From a bacterium (GTDB lineage Bacteria; Lernaellota; Lernaellaia; JACKCT01): a stretch of 51,829 nucleotides of DNA. How positions within the stretch are numbered: the stretch's first letter is position 1; each line of letters opens with the position of its first letter. The translations under genes and the position numbers were made by a program. The notes below the pieces were generated by a model, which was given only the letters and a program-made list of their open reading frames with translations, was not told where the DNA came from and ran no database searches. Shown one piece after another: positions 27,424 through 35,231 of this stretch. The stretch covers positions 1 to 51,829 of the forward strand of contig JAIOHV010000150.1 in the NCBI GenBank assembly GCA_019912885.1. The letters run 5' to 3'.

Positions 27424-29079
27424 ATGCAGGATAAAGCAACGCTGAAAAAAGTTACGGTAAAGACACCTATTATGGACCTGGAATGGGAAGCTGGTGGAAA
27501 GGGTCATTGTTTTGCGACGCGTTTAATTAACGGGATTCGAAGGCGTTGTTACAATAAATGGAAGAATCGAGTAAATCCATTGCGAATAGTGAATTTTTCT
27601 TATCTATCTTATGATCTGGACAAGTTATCAGATCAAACAGAAGCAATTTTAAGTCTTTTAAAAAAGTATGGTTGGTCAGGTTTCAATATTGACAACTGCA
27701 AACTGTCAAAAGCAAATGTTTACAATGTTGACAACAATATTTTTGCCCTTGCGTATGATTTAGAACCTGGATGTTTGGATTTCTCTTTTAACAGAAGCAA
27801 AAATAATGGCGAACTTGTCGAGTTCATAGTAGACGACCAACTAATAATCGGCGGGTTATATATTATGGTATCCGTACGCGATAAAAGTGGCGTTTTGTGC
27901 AATAAATGTATTAACATTACGACAGTAAAAAGTGATCAGGATATTGGGCCTCACGGAGATGGCTCCTATGAATGGAAGGCCTATGCTCCCACGTTGAATA
28001 TTAAAAAGGGTTGGCAATCGATCAGGGTTAATGTTCCTTTGGTTTTAAAAAAACAGGCATTTAATGGCATTTATACTCTTGACACTATTATTGGGATCAG
28101 ACTTCGAGGTAAATGTAAAATAGTTGGCATCAACTCTTACAATATAACCACTCCATCCAAAATTGAACCGTCTGATGCGATGGATGCTGACACAAGTGAA
28201 CCATCTATAGAGCCAGACAAACTATGGTATTCTGTCAAGGGGACCTGGGCTCAAAGCGGAGATGTTCTGGAACTAAATGCACCTGATATCGGTCCAGACG
28301 CATATTACGTTTGGAATAGCAGGGTAGCGCGACAGCAAGAGGCAGTGTTTAATTTCAACTTTTCCTTTTTATCGTTGCAAAAGACAGATATACGCCTTGT
28401 AGTTTTTGCAAAAAGCCCTACAGAAAACTATCAGTCCTCTGACCACTTGGTTATTTATTGCCCGTGGGAATCCGGTGGGTTTAGAGTTGATATTCTAAAA
28501 AATGACAAAATAGAACACATCCACCGTGAAGACAAAAACAAACCATCTTTTAAGATTTCACAGAACCATAAAGTAAAAGTTAAAATTAAAGGTAAAACAG
28601 TCAGAATATTCTATGACGGGTCGCCAGTGCTTATTGCTTCGGATGAGAGATTATTGGCGTACACAACACGAGGACAATGGTATTGGGGATTCTCTACGGT
28701 CTGCGGAAACGTACGAGTTTCGAATATCTATTTGGAACCTCTGGAAAACGATAGTATGAAGAGGGGCGCTTTAACTGACAGTAAAAAGGATGGTGATGGC
28801 GATTTCGTATCTCATCCTAAAAAAATTTCCCAAAAGGATAGATTGGTAAAATCCACTACGATTAGAACGGCCATGAGCGGGATTGTCTTTCTCCTTTTGG
28901 AGTTTGCGGTTGGTAGATATGTGAATCAATATGGAGAAGGTAGTAACTTTTTACAGAAATCGGTCAACTCGTGGGTTCTGTACGCCTGTGGTTTTGGAGC
29001 CGTCGCCTTTATATTTCCATTCTACTTGGGGAAAGAGAGATTGAAAATATTAAAGTTATGGAAAGGTGATAGCGATTAA
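27424..29079 (+). CDS. AT-rich cargo: membrane-anchored protein with LamG/concanavalin-like domain
   Basis: The protein has 551 residues; ATG 27424 follows GGAG at 7-8 bases. Codon use is strikingly AT-rich compared with everything around it, a sign of recent transfer. Residues 1-255 are beta-rich with no recognised motif. Residues about 265-440 resemble a jelly-roll of the LamG/DUF1080 kind: HKVKVKIKGKTVRIFYDG, then GQWYWGFSTVCGN and VRVSNIYLEPL. After a charged linker come two hydrophobic helices (about 485-500 and 520-540), so the protein is probably held in the inner membrane by its C-terminus with a cytoplasmic bulk (no signal peptide). Position between integration site and recombinase suggests cargo, perhaps defence. 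The function is unknown. Confidence 0.7.
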   Translation: MQDKATLKKVTVKTPIMDLEWEAGGKGHCFATRLINGIRRRCYNKWKNRVNPLRIVNFSYLSYDLDKLSDQTEAILSLLKKYGWSGFNIDNCKLSKANVYNVDNNIFALAYDLEPGCLDFSFNRSKNNGELVEFIVDDQLIIGGLYIMVSVRDKSGVLCNKCINITTVKSDQDIGPHGDGSYEWKAYAPTLNIKKGWQSIRVNVPLVLKKQAFNGIYTLDTIIGIRLRGKCKIVGINSYNITTPSKIEPSDAMDADTSEPSIEPDKLWYSVKGTWAQSGDVLELNAPDIGPDAYYVWNSRVARQQEAVFNFNFSFLSLQKTDIRLVVFAKSPTENYQSSDHLVIYCPWESGGFRVDILKNDKIEHIHREDKNKPSFKISQNHKVKVKIKGKTVRIFYDGSPVLIASDERLLAYTTRGQWYWGFSTVCGNVRVSNIYLEPLENDSMKRGALTDSKKDGDGDFVSHPKKISQKDRLVKSTTIRTAMSGIVFLLLEFAVGRYVNQYGEGSNFLQKSVNSWVLYACGFGAVAFIFPFYLGKERLKILKLWKGDSD

Positions 29080-29513
29080 ACTACTTGTGGCCGTTTAATT
29101 ATTCCAAAAGAGGTTTTCTGATCCAACCAAAGAAGTGGAATATGTTTTGTTATTTTGGAGAGCGACAATCCGGAAGGCTCTTGTCCTTCAAGAATAAACT
29201 CCACGATGTCTGGTGCTAGAAGCGTTAAGCGGAGAATCCTGCTCAAGTATGACGCATCGACGCGAAAAATCTTTGCCAATTCGCTCATCGAAGCGACCTG
29301 CCCGGTCTCTAGCAATTCCTTCCATCGAAAAGCGCGGGCCAGCGCGACGAGCAGCGCATATTTGGCGGGTTGCTTTCGTGGCAGAAACTTCTCCAATCCC
29401 TCGGGCACGATGATTTCCTTCCGCCCACCGCGCCGTTTGAACTTCAGCGGGATGTGAATGCGGATGCTCTGGCCGTCACGGTGGAGGGTGATCTTCTCGT
29501 CCTGCTCATCCAT
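29076..29513 (-). CDS. HTH partner protein of serine recombinase
   Basis: The protein has 145 residues; its ATG (29513) overlaps the recombinase stop by 8 bases. The middle part, SMSELAKIFRVDASYLSRIL followed by LAPDIVEFIL, is a ParB/KorB-like helix-turn-helix segment often found in the small gene directly after DUF2924-linked recombinases. The N-terminus (IHIPLKFKRRGGRKEIIVPE) is beta-rich and basic. The role is probably DNA binding at the recombination site or regulation of the cassette; this is inference from context. It ends convergently with the cargo gene, overlapping by 4 bases. Confidence 0.75.
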   Translation of the reverse strand: MDEQDEKITLHRDGQSIRIHIPLKFKRRGGRKEIIVPEGLEKFLPRKQPAKYALLVALARAFRWKELLETGQVASMSELAKIFRVDASYLSRILRLTLLAPDIVEFILEGQEPSGLSLSKITKHIPLLWLDQKTSFGIIKRPQVV

Positions 29514-31038
29514 CGACACTGATCCTTTCCTCGCGGTCGCCCAGTTCGTCGACGAGCGAGTGTAGGCCATCCGACCGCATGACCACTTCCGCGCCGGTCT
29601 CGCTCACCACCACGCGTTCGATCAGCAGGCTCACGATGCGCGCCTGCTCGGCTGGAAATAACTCGTCCCACACCGCGTCGAGGTTGCTCAGTGCGTCAGC
29701 GACCTGCTGCTCGGACAGGGGGTTGGCCTGCATCGCGGCGACCGTGGCGTCGATCTCAATGATCCGTTCGTTGATGTCGCGTTGGCGCAGCGGGTTGCTG
29801 GCCGTGGGCAACTCGCCCGCCAGGTCGAACCGTTCGCTTTTCAGGCGCTCGATTTCCTCGTTCTCTTTTTGCCGGGTGACGCGGCAGGTCTCGGCGACGA
29901 GTTCCGGCGACTGGAACACCGCGCGCATCTGGGCCATGACCGCGCCCTCGATCTCGCCCGCGGACACGTTTTTCACCGGACAGGTGTCCCACCCTTTTTT
30001 GGTCGCCTGGATGCAAACGTAATAGCGGTACGTCTTGCCGTTCTTCTTCGTGAACGATGGCCCCATCGACCCGCCGCAGTGCCCGCACTTGATGATGCCC
30101 TTGAGCAGCGCGGGCGTCTTGGCGCGAGCCTTGTTTCCACGAATGCGGTAGTTCTCTTCGAGGATGGCCTGGACCTTATTGAAAAGATCGCGCGGTACGA
30201 TGGCCTCGTGCTCGCCCGGATAGACTTGGTCCTTGTGGACGATCTCGCCGACGTAGATGCGATTGTTGAACAGCCGATACAGGTGCATCTTGTGCCACGG
30301 CTGCCCGGGCCGGACGACGCCTTTCGCCGTGGTCCACGATTTCGTCTGGCGTCCTTGTTCATTGAGTTCCCTGGCGAGCAACGTCGCAGATTGCGCTACG
30401 ACGAACCGCTTGAAGATGTGCCGCACCAGTTCCGCTTCCTTGGGATTCACGATCAGTTTCTTGGCGACGCGGTCCACGTCGTATCCGAGGATCGGCATGC
30501 CGCCGGTGTACTTTCCCTTGCGCTTGGAGGCGGCGATTTTGTCGCGGATGCGCTCGCCGATGATCTCGCGCTCGAACTGCGCGAACGAAAGAAGGATGTT
30601 GAGCGTCAGGCGCCCCATTGATGTCGTCGTATTGAACTGCTGCGTCACAGAAACGAACGTCACGCCCTGACGCTCGAAGGTCTCGACGATCTTCGTGAAG
30701 TCGAGCAGTGAGCGAGAAAGCCGGTCGACCTTGTAGACGACCACGCAATCGATCCGTCGCTCCTCGATGTCCTGCAGCAGGCGCTTGAGTGCTGGGCGCT
30801 CTATCGTGCCGCCGGAGAAACCGCCATCGTCGTATCGGTTCGTGAGAGCGACCCAGCCTTCGCTTTTCTGACTGGCGATGTACGACTCGGCCGCCTCGCG
30901 CTGCGCGTCGAGTGAATTGAATTCCTGGTCGAGACCTTCCTCGGTCGATTTCCGCGTGTAGATCGCGCAGCGGACCTTGGGCGTCACGCCGTTGGGGGCT
31001 TTTCCATTGCCGTTGCCTTGGCTGTTCCCGTTTCTCAT
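29506..31038 (-). CDS. large serine recombinase
   Basis: The protein has 510 residues. The resolvase catalytic domain (about 20-175) has the nucleophile Ser31 in AIYTRKSTEEG, YDDGGFSGG, VVYKVDRLSRSL and the helix E region FAQFEREIIGERIRDK. A recombinase domain follows (HIFKRFV..., RLFNNRIYVGEI), then a zinc ribbon with CGHCGG and a second Cys pair (YVCI, DTCP), and a C-terminal coiled coil around EEIERLKSERF. These are all the parts needed for integration or excision through a double-strand break with 2-base overlap. It is the recombinase nearest the tmRNA junction. The start overlaps the DUF2924 stop (ATGA). Confidence 0.95.
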   Translation of the reverse strand: MRNGNSQGNGNGKAPNGVTPKVRCAIYTRKSTEEGLDQEFNSLDAQREAAESYIASQKSEGWVALTNRYDDGGFSGGTIERPALKRLLQDIEERRIDCVVVYKVDRLSRSLLDFTKIVETFERQGVTFVSVTQQFNTTTSMGRLTLNILLSFAQFEREIIGERIRDKIAASKRKGKYTGGMPILGYDVDRVAKKLIVNPKEAELVRHIFKRFVVAQSATLLARELNEQGRQTKSWTTAKGVVRPGQPWHKMHLYRLFNNRIYVGEIVHKDQVYPGEHEAIVPRDLFNKVQAILEENYRIRGNKARAKTPALLKGIIKCGHCGGSMGPSFTKKNGKTYRYYVCIQATKKGWDTCPVKNVSAGEIEGAVMAQMRAVFQSPELVAETCRVTRQKENEEIERLKSERFDLAGELPTASNPLRQRDINERIIEIDATVAAMQANPLSEQQVADALSNLDAVWDELFPAEQARIVSLLIERVVVSETGAEVVMRSDGLHSLVDELGDREERISVDG

Positions 31039-31505
31039 TTACGACCATCCCCGTTGCTGCCCCTGCGCAACCCAAAAAATGCGGGCCCGTTCCAATGCGT
31101 GCCGGTAATGGCCTTCGTGATCGCGGTGAGCGACCGATAGGTCTTGCCTTGGTATTCGAAGCCGTTGTGGACCACCGTGACTTCGTAGCGGTCGCCATTC
31201 CACTCACGCACCAGGCGCGTCCCAATGACCGGCATACCCTTTTTGCGCGGGGTGGTCCGGTCGAGCGACGCCAGTTCGTCCATGCCGTTCTCACGGGCGA
31301 TCTCGTCGAGCCGCGCTTTCGCGTTTTCGGAAAGGCCGCCGTAGGCGAGTTCCTGGATGCGGTACGCCAGGCGCTTGACGAGGAATGGCTTGTTGTAGGC
31401 GGGCGGCTCCGAGCCGTTTAGGGCGCGCCATCGCTCCTTGAGTTCCTCGAACGACAGACCGGGCAGCTGCGCGATCTGCTTGAGAACCTTGGTTTCTTGT
31501 TTCAT
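31035..31505 (-). CDS. DUF2924 family protein
   Basis: The protein has 156 residues. Family pattern: LPGLSFEELKERWRALNGSEPPAYNKPFLVKRLAYRIQEL in the N-terminal half, then GTRLVREWNGDRYEVTVV, GFEYQGKTYRSLTAI and ITGTHWNGPAFFGL. The second half resembles a small DNA-binding beta domain seen next to restriction or recombinase genes. Genes of this family usually sit immediately before a large serine recombinase, as here, with 4-base overlaps on both sides. It probably assists the recombinase; the biochemical role is not established. Confidence 0.9.
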   Translation of the reverse strand: MKQETKVLKQIAQLPGLSFEELKERWRALNGSEPPAYNKPFLVKRLAYRIQELAYGGLSENAKARLDEIARENGMDELASLDRTTPRKKGMPVIGTRLVREWNGDRYEVTVVHNGFEYQGKTYRSLTAITKAITGTHWNGPAFFGLRRGSNGDGRK

Positions 31506-31702
31506 CGTTTCTCTTCTCCGTGCTTCGGTTCGAGACGATGAAGGCTCTTAGCAGACGAAACCTCAAGGCCATTCTCTGATTTCACGTTCTTTTTCAGACG
31601 GTTACGCACATCGCGCAGATGCATGCGCACGATGGCTGTGGCCAGGATTGAGGCGATATCAGAAATGGCCCCGCCTTGGGCAATGGATCGACTTGTCGTC
31701 AT
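31502..31702 (-). CDS. small protein, first gene of recombinase cassette
   Basis: The protein has 66 residues, basic, with one amphipathic helix around ISDIASILATAIVRMHLRDV. GGGAG lies 6 bases before the ATG, and the stop overlaps the DUF2924 start (ATGA), which supports it as a real coupled gene. No family is recognised. It is divergent from the LexA-like gene across 166 bases. Confidence 0.6.
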   Translation of the reverse strand: MTTSRSIAQGGAISDIASILATAIVRMHLRDVRNRLKKNVKSENGLEVSSAKSLHRLEPKHGEEKR

Positions 31703-31802
31703 GGATTCTCCCTTTCAAAAGGCTCCTGACTTCCCAAGTCATCCGCGCCGAAAAACGTGACAGCCTCTTGCTTCCATCTTTCCTTTTGCCTTCACATTTG
31801 CA

Positions 31803-31831
31803 TTGACATTCGAAGTGGGCTGCCCTACGAT
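31803..31831 (+). promoter_or_regulatory. promoter of LexA-like repressor gene
   Basis: TTGACA (31803-31808), a 17-base spacer, then TACGAT (31826-31831), predicting a start near 31838 and a short leader before ATG 31869. The palindrome ATTCGAAG-like core TTCGAA at 31809-31814 lies in the spacer and is a possible self-operator. Confidence 0.6.
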
Positions 31832-31868
31832 TTCCCATTCTCCGGAACCCGAAACAGGGAGCGAGAAC

Positions 31869-32504
31869 ATGCGGGAAGAATTGACGATCAGGCAGCGTGA
31901 ACTACTCACCTACCTGGAGCGCGAGCTAAAGCGGCACGGCAGGATTCCAAGCCTGCGAAGCGCCGGTGCCGACCTCGGAATCAGTCACGCCGCCGTTCTC
32001 CAGATGCTCAAGACGTTGGAGGACAAGGGCTACGTTCGCCGAGAAGGCCCATACAGCCGCACCGTCCATTTGCTGAATCGCGCGGGAGAATCCCAGGCAG
32101 AACATCGGTCGAGAGAGATTCCGATCATCGGCCGCATCGCGGCGGGGTTGCCGATATACGCCCAACAGGAGTGGGCGGGTACGGTCGTAGTCGACGCGGC
32201 CATGTACATGAAGCCCGACCTGTTCGCGTTGCGCATCAAAGGTGACTCGATGCGCGAGGCGGGCATTCTCGACGGCGACTTGGTCATCTGCGAGCCGCGT
32301 CAGTTCGCTGAGGATGGTGAGATCGTTGTCGCGCTCATCCATAGCGAGAGCGCGACGGTCAAGCGGTTCTATCTGCACAGGGGCCAGGTCGAACTTCGAC
32401 CGGCCAACAAGAAACTTAAACCGACGTTTTTCCGGTTCGATGAAATCTTGGTTCAAGGGAAGGTCATCGGGGTTCAACGCGGCCCCGTGGTTGACATCAA
32501 TTAA
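31869..32504 (+). CDS. LexA-like self-cleaving repressor (S24 peptidase)
   Basis: The protein has 211 residues. The N-terminal winged helix (about 1-65) matches LexA: TIRQRELLTYLERELKRHGR, PSLRSAGADLGISHAAV, LEDKGYVRREG. The C-terminal S24 domain has the cleavage site RIAAGLP (A92-G93), the catalytic Ser127 in KGDSM and Lys165 in ATVKRF, so RecA-stimulated self-cleavage should be possible. ATG 31869 follows GGGAG at 6-7 bases. It heads an unknown two-gene unit 20 bases downstream and is divergent from the recombinase cassette, so it may control both in response to DNA damage. Confidence 0.92.
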   Translation: MREELTIRQRELLTYLERELKRHGRIPSLRSAGADLGISHAAVLQMLKTLEDKGYVRREGPYSRTVHLLNRAGESQAEHRSREIPIIGRIAAGLPIYAQQEWAGTVVVDAAMYMKPDLFALRIKGDSMREAGILDGDLVICEPRQFAEDGEIVVALIHSESATVKRFYLHRGQVELRPANKKLKPTFFRFDEILVQGKVIGVQRGPVVDIN

Positions 32505-32524
32505 TAGGGACAGGGGGGAACGCA

Positions 32525-33721
32525 ATGGCGACCGTTAAATGGAACCGATTTGCTCATGTGGAAGTTCTGAAGCAGGCGCGACCGGAGTGGCTGAAAAAGC
32601 TGTTCGCGCCGCACGAGCCTTTCTTCACCTCGCGAGGCATTGTCTTCGATGGAGCCACGGATTTTGACTACGAGAAGCTGGCGTCCGTTCTGGCGGCGCC
32701 CGATGCCGAGATGGATGACAACCTGATCGAGGCGTTGTTCTTCATCCACGAGATGTCCAAGCCTGAGGACATGACCAGAATCCTGGACGAGAACCACAAG
32801 CGTCCGGCGGGCGAGCAGATATCTTTCGATTTCTTGTCCGATCCAACTCCGATGGAGGTCGCAATCCAGACGTGGCTTGAGGATAGAGACTTCCTTGAGG
32901 AGAAACACGCGGAACAGAACCTCGCGACTCGGCGTTCGTTCGAAACGTTTCCGAGTCACATCTCAGCGCCGCTTGCGAAGGTCGATCCGACCGCGCTCAA
33001 AAAGATCGTCGCCGATGTGGATGACTGGCTCGCAAAGATGAAACGGGAACGGAATTGCAAGGTTTTCACGCTGCAACACAAGGACGGTACCTGGTTCATG
33101 ATTCGGCACGGGTTGCCCTTCCGCCGCGAGGGATCGATCAAGAAGGGAAAATCCGGAGCGGTCTATTTCCAACCGGAGCACTTCGACGTCGTCGTCTACG
33201 ATCCCGAAGTCGGGGACCTTCGAATCAACGCTGAGAACGCCAAGGCCACGGCGCTCTATCGGGAGTCATTCGGCCAGCACCTTTTCGGCGACGGGGACTA
33301 TTTCAAGAAAGATGACAAGTACACGCTCGAACCGCTGTTCGAGAAGGGCGAGGACTGTTTGGCATGCTCCGATATTCCAGGACTGGAAAGGGTTACGCTC
33401 AAAGAGTTGACCTTTTTCTGGGGTGGGAAGCAAAACGAGATCGAGGTGCGGAAGGCGGATGACCTTTTTGCGGCCTACAAAGCTCGCGACAAGGAGTTTC
33501 CGAAAGGCGGCCGCCATACGAGCGCAACGTTCGAGGTCAAGTACGCCGACGTGAAGGCGACGCGCTCTTTTACGATCCGTGTCCCGCGTGGAACCAAATT
33601 CACCCGCGACGAGGACGGATTGCTGCTGTACACCTGGATGAAAGAGCGCAAATTCATAGTCGAGTCGATGGAAGATGACGAAATCCACCCTGACCCGGTT
33701 TTGGCGACTGCTTCAGTCTAG
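32525..33721 (+). CDS. unknown protein A of LexA-linked gene pair
   Basis: The protein has 398 residues, soluble and acidic, with no membrane segment or signal. It opens WNRFAHVEVLKQARPEWLKKLFAPHEPFF; a helical N-terminal half is followed from about 170 by a mixed alpha/beta part with HKDGTWFMIRHGLPFRREGS and YFQPEHFDVVVYDPEVGDL. The last region (SATFEVKYADVKATRSFTIR) is beta-rich. No catalytic motif is recognised. GGGG precedes the ATG. It starts 20 bases after the LexA-like repressor and its 3' end overlaps the next gene by 47 bases, so the three form one transcription unit. Confidence 0.8.
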   Translation: MATVKWNRFAHVEVLKQARPEWLKKLFAPHEPFFTSRGIVFDGATDFDYEKLASVLAAPDAEMDDNLIEALFFIHEMSKPEDMTRILDENHKRPAGEQISFDFLSDPTPMEVAIQTWLEDRDFLEEKHAEQNLATRRSFETFPSHISAPLAKVDPTALKKIVADVDDWLAKMKRERNCKVFTLQHKDGTWFMIRHGLPFRREGSIKKGKSGAVYFQPEHFDVVVYDPEVGDLRINAENAKATALYRESFGQHLFGDGDYFKKDDKYTLEPLFEKGEDCLACSDIPGLERVTLKELTFFWGGKQNEIEVRKADDLFAAYKARDKEFPKGGRHTSATFEVKYADVKATRSFTIRVPRGTKFTRDEDGLLLYTWMKERKFIVESMEDDEIHPDPVLATASV

Positions 33722-34832
33722 GTCCGACCTGGGCGACGTCGAAGCGGTATGGCGACGCGACTTGAGAGAGGAATGGGACGCTGTCCGTTCCTTTTTCAAG
33801 CCGACGGACAGCCTTGCCAAATCGTATCCATGTCCATCGCCCGGGGACGTCAATTGCCCGCGACGCATCGTGCAGCATGAGCATGATCGGTTCGCCGCCT
33901 TCTGCGGCCAAAGCCCGCCGGAATGTGACACGCTGCAACTGACCCGCAAGGACGTGATCATTCACAAGTTTGACGTGGCGACCTTCGCCAAACATCTGGC
34001 CAGTCAATTGCAATTCAGCGTCAGGCCATCTAGAGACGATTCCTTTTGGCATCTATGGCGAGTCGGCAGCTACGTTCCAATCGCCAATCAAGCCTTTCCC
34101 GTTTTTCTGTCGCTCGCGCCGGACGAGGAGCAGTTTCTACGGGCGCTTGATTTCTTGCTCGCCGATCAAACAACCCCGTTCATTTTAATGACTCCTTCGT
34201 CCGAATATCTGGATGACCAGCACGAGAGAATGCTGAACAACCATCGCAGTCGCCTTTTGCCGTTAAACGAATCCATCGTGTGGAATGGCGAGACGTTGGT
34301 CGCGTCAGCCCCTCCAGCGGATCTCCTGGAGGTATTTCGTAAAAGGGCTCTACACGGTGGAGTTGTCGAACCGGGACACGTTGCCAAGTTGTTCTCGCAT
34401 GAAGGCTGCAATGGGATCACCAAGCAAGAGATGGACGAAATACTGGGGCTTCGGAAATCCGGTTACGACCTGATCGTCGATGGTATCCGGCAGGAGATTT
34501 GGTATCCAAAGCTCAAACGCAAGCAGCCCGAAAAGTTCCGAGCTATGTACCACTTGAAGGTTCTTCGAGAATTGGTGGAAAGAGGAGCGGCGCTCCTCCC
34601 TGAGCAGTTCAACACTCTCAGTCACATCGCGAGAGGCAGTTCCACCGATCCGGATAAGGCGATGGCCGAGCAAGTCCAACGGACGCGCAGCGCCATCGAT
34701 CCGGAGTCCAAGAAGCCCGATTACCTTTATATCAAGACGGTGAAGGTGGACGACGCATCCACCGCCTATCACTTTTCACCAGAGCCCGGCCTGAAATATG
34801 CCTTGATTTTTCCGCTTGAGTCCGATTCCTAG
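33675..34832 (+). CDS. unknown protein B of LexA-linked gene pair
   Basis: The protein has 385 residues and starts MTKSTLTRFWRLLQSRSDL. The start lies inside the previous gene (47-base overlap), with GGAAG just ahead, implying coupled translation. Segments such as DEEQFLRALDFLLADQTTPFILMTPSS and ESIVWNGETLVASAPPADLLEVF look like an alpha/beta domain, followed by a helical part (TKQEMDEILGLRKSGYDLIV) that could be a DNA-binding or dimerisation element. There is no transmembrane helix or known nuclease or ATPase motif. It probably works with protein A. Confidence 0.78.
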   Translation: MTKSTLTRFWRLLQSRSDLGDVEAVWRRDLREEWDAVRSFFKPTDSLAKSYPCPSPGDVNCPRRIVQHEHDRFAAFCGQSPPECDTLQLTRKDVIIHKFDVATFAKHLASQLQFSVRPSRDDSFWHLWRVGSYVPIANQAFPVFLSLAPDEEQFLRALDFLLADQTTPFILMTPSSEYLDDQHERMLNNHRSRLLPLNESIVWNGETLVASAPPADLLEVFRKRALHGGVVEPGHVAKLFSHEGCNGITKQEMDEILGLRKSGYDLIVDGIRQEIWYPKLKRKQPEKFRAMYHLKVLRELVERGAALLPEQFNTLSHIARGSSTDPDKAMAEQVQRTRSAIDPESKKPDYLYIKTVKVDDASTAYHFSPEPGLKYALIFPLESDS

Positions 34833-34837
34833 ACCGC

Positions 34838-34876
34838 CAACCAGAAACCAACCAGAACTCAACCACAAGTCAACCA
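34838..34876 (+). repeat. four CAACCA repeats at exact 11-base spacing
   Basis: CAACCA begins at 34838, 34849, 34860 and 34871. The full units read CAACCAGAAAC, CAACCAGAACT, CAACCACAAGT, CAACCAGATCG. They lie between the LexA-linked pair and the replication operon. An 11-base period puts every copy on the same face of the helix, as for a cooperative DNA-binding protein. Confidence 0.7.
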
Positions 34877-34891
34877 GATCGATCTCGTAGC

Positions 34892-34933
34892 GTTCCGTCC
34901 AGCGACGAAAAAACGTCGCGGAAAGGACGGAAC
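34892..34933 (+). promoter_or_regulatory. leader hairpin covering the ribosome-binding site of the Com-like gene
   Basis: GTTCCGTCC (34892-34900) pairs perfectly with GGACGGAAC (34925-34933), and inside it GCGACG (34902-34907) pairs with CGTCGC (34914-34919) around AAAAAA. The right arm contains the AGGA ribosome site three to ten bases before ATG 34936, so the folded RNA would block translation. Confidence 0.75.
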
Positions 34934-34935
34934 AA

Positions 34936-35148
34936 ATGACCACCGAACACCGCTGCCCCGAATGCGGATTGCTGCTGGCCGTTGAGAAGAACGGCAAGCT
35001 CTTCATCCGCTACAAAACCCTCCAATTCGTCGTGACCGGCGGCTCCGTGCTCACCACCTGCCGCCGCTGCCAAGCCATGCAGGAAATCGATCTGAGCGGC
35101 CCCGCCGACGGCCAACGAACAGCCGAGGCTTCGATCAGGACCGCGTAA
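34936..35148 (+). CDS. Com-like zinc-ribbon protein
   Basis: The protein has 70 residues. Two Cys pairs, RCPECG at residues 6-10 and TCRRCQ about 30 residues later, enclose a short beta-rich middle (GKLFIRYKTLQFVV). This is the layout of phage Mu Com, an RNA-binding zinc finger that opens a hairpin hiding the mom ribosome site. Here its own ribosome site (AAGGA) is inside a strong hairpin, suggesting autogenous or cross-gene translational control. Mom itself is not in the window. First gene of the early or replication operon. Confidence 0.75.
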   Translation: MTTEHRCPECGLLLAVEKNGKLFIRYKTLQFVVTGGSVLTTCRRCQAMQEIDLSGPADGQRTAEASIRTA

Positions 35149-35231
35149 CAGCACAACCCAACCTGAGGCCCAAGGAGGTCCATCAACGGCCATCGTGAGG
35201 CGCAAGACGCCCGCCGGAAAGCGGGTGCTTC

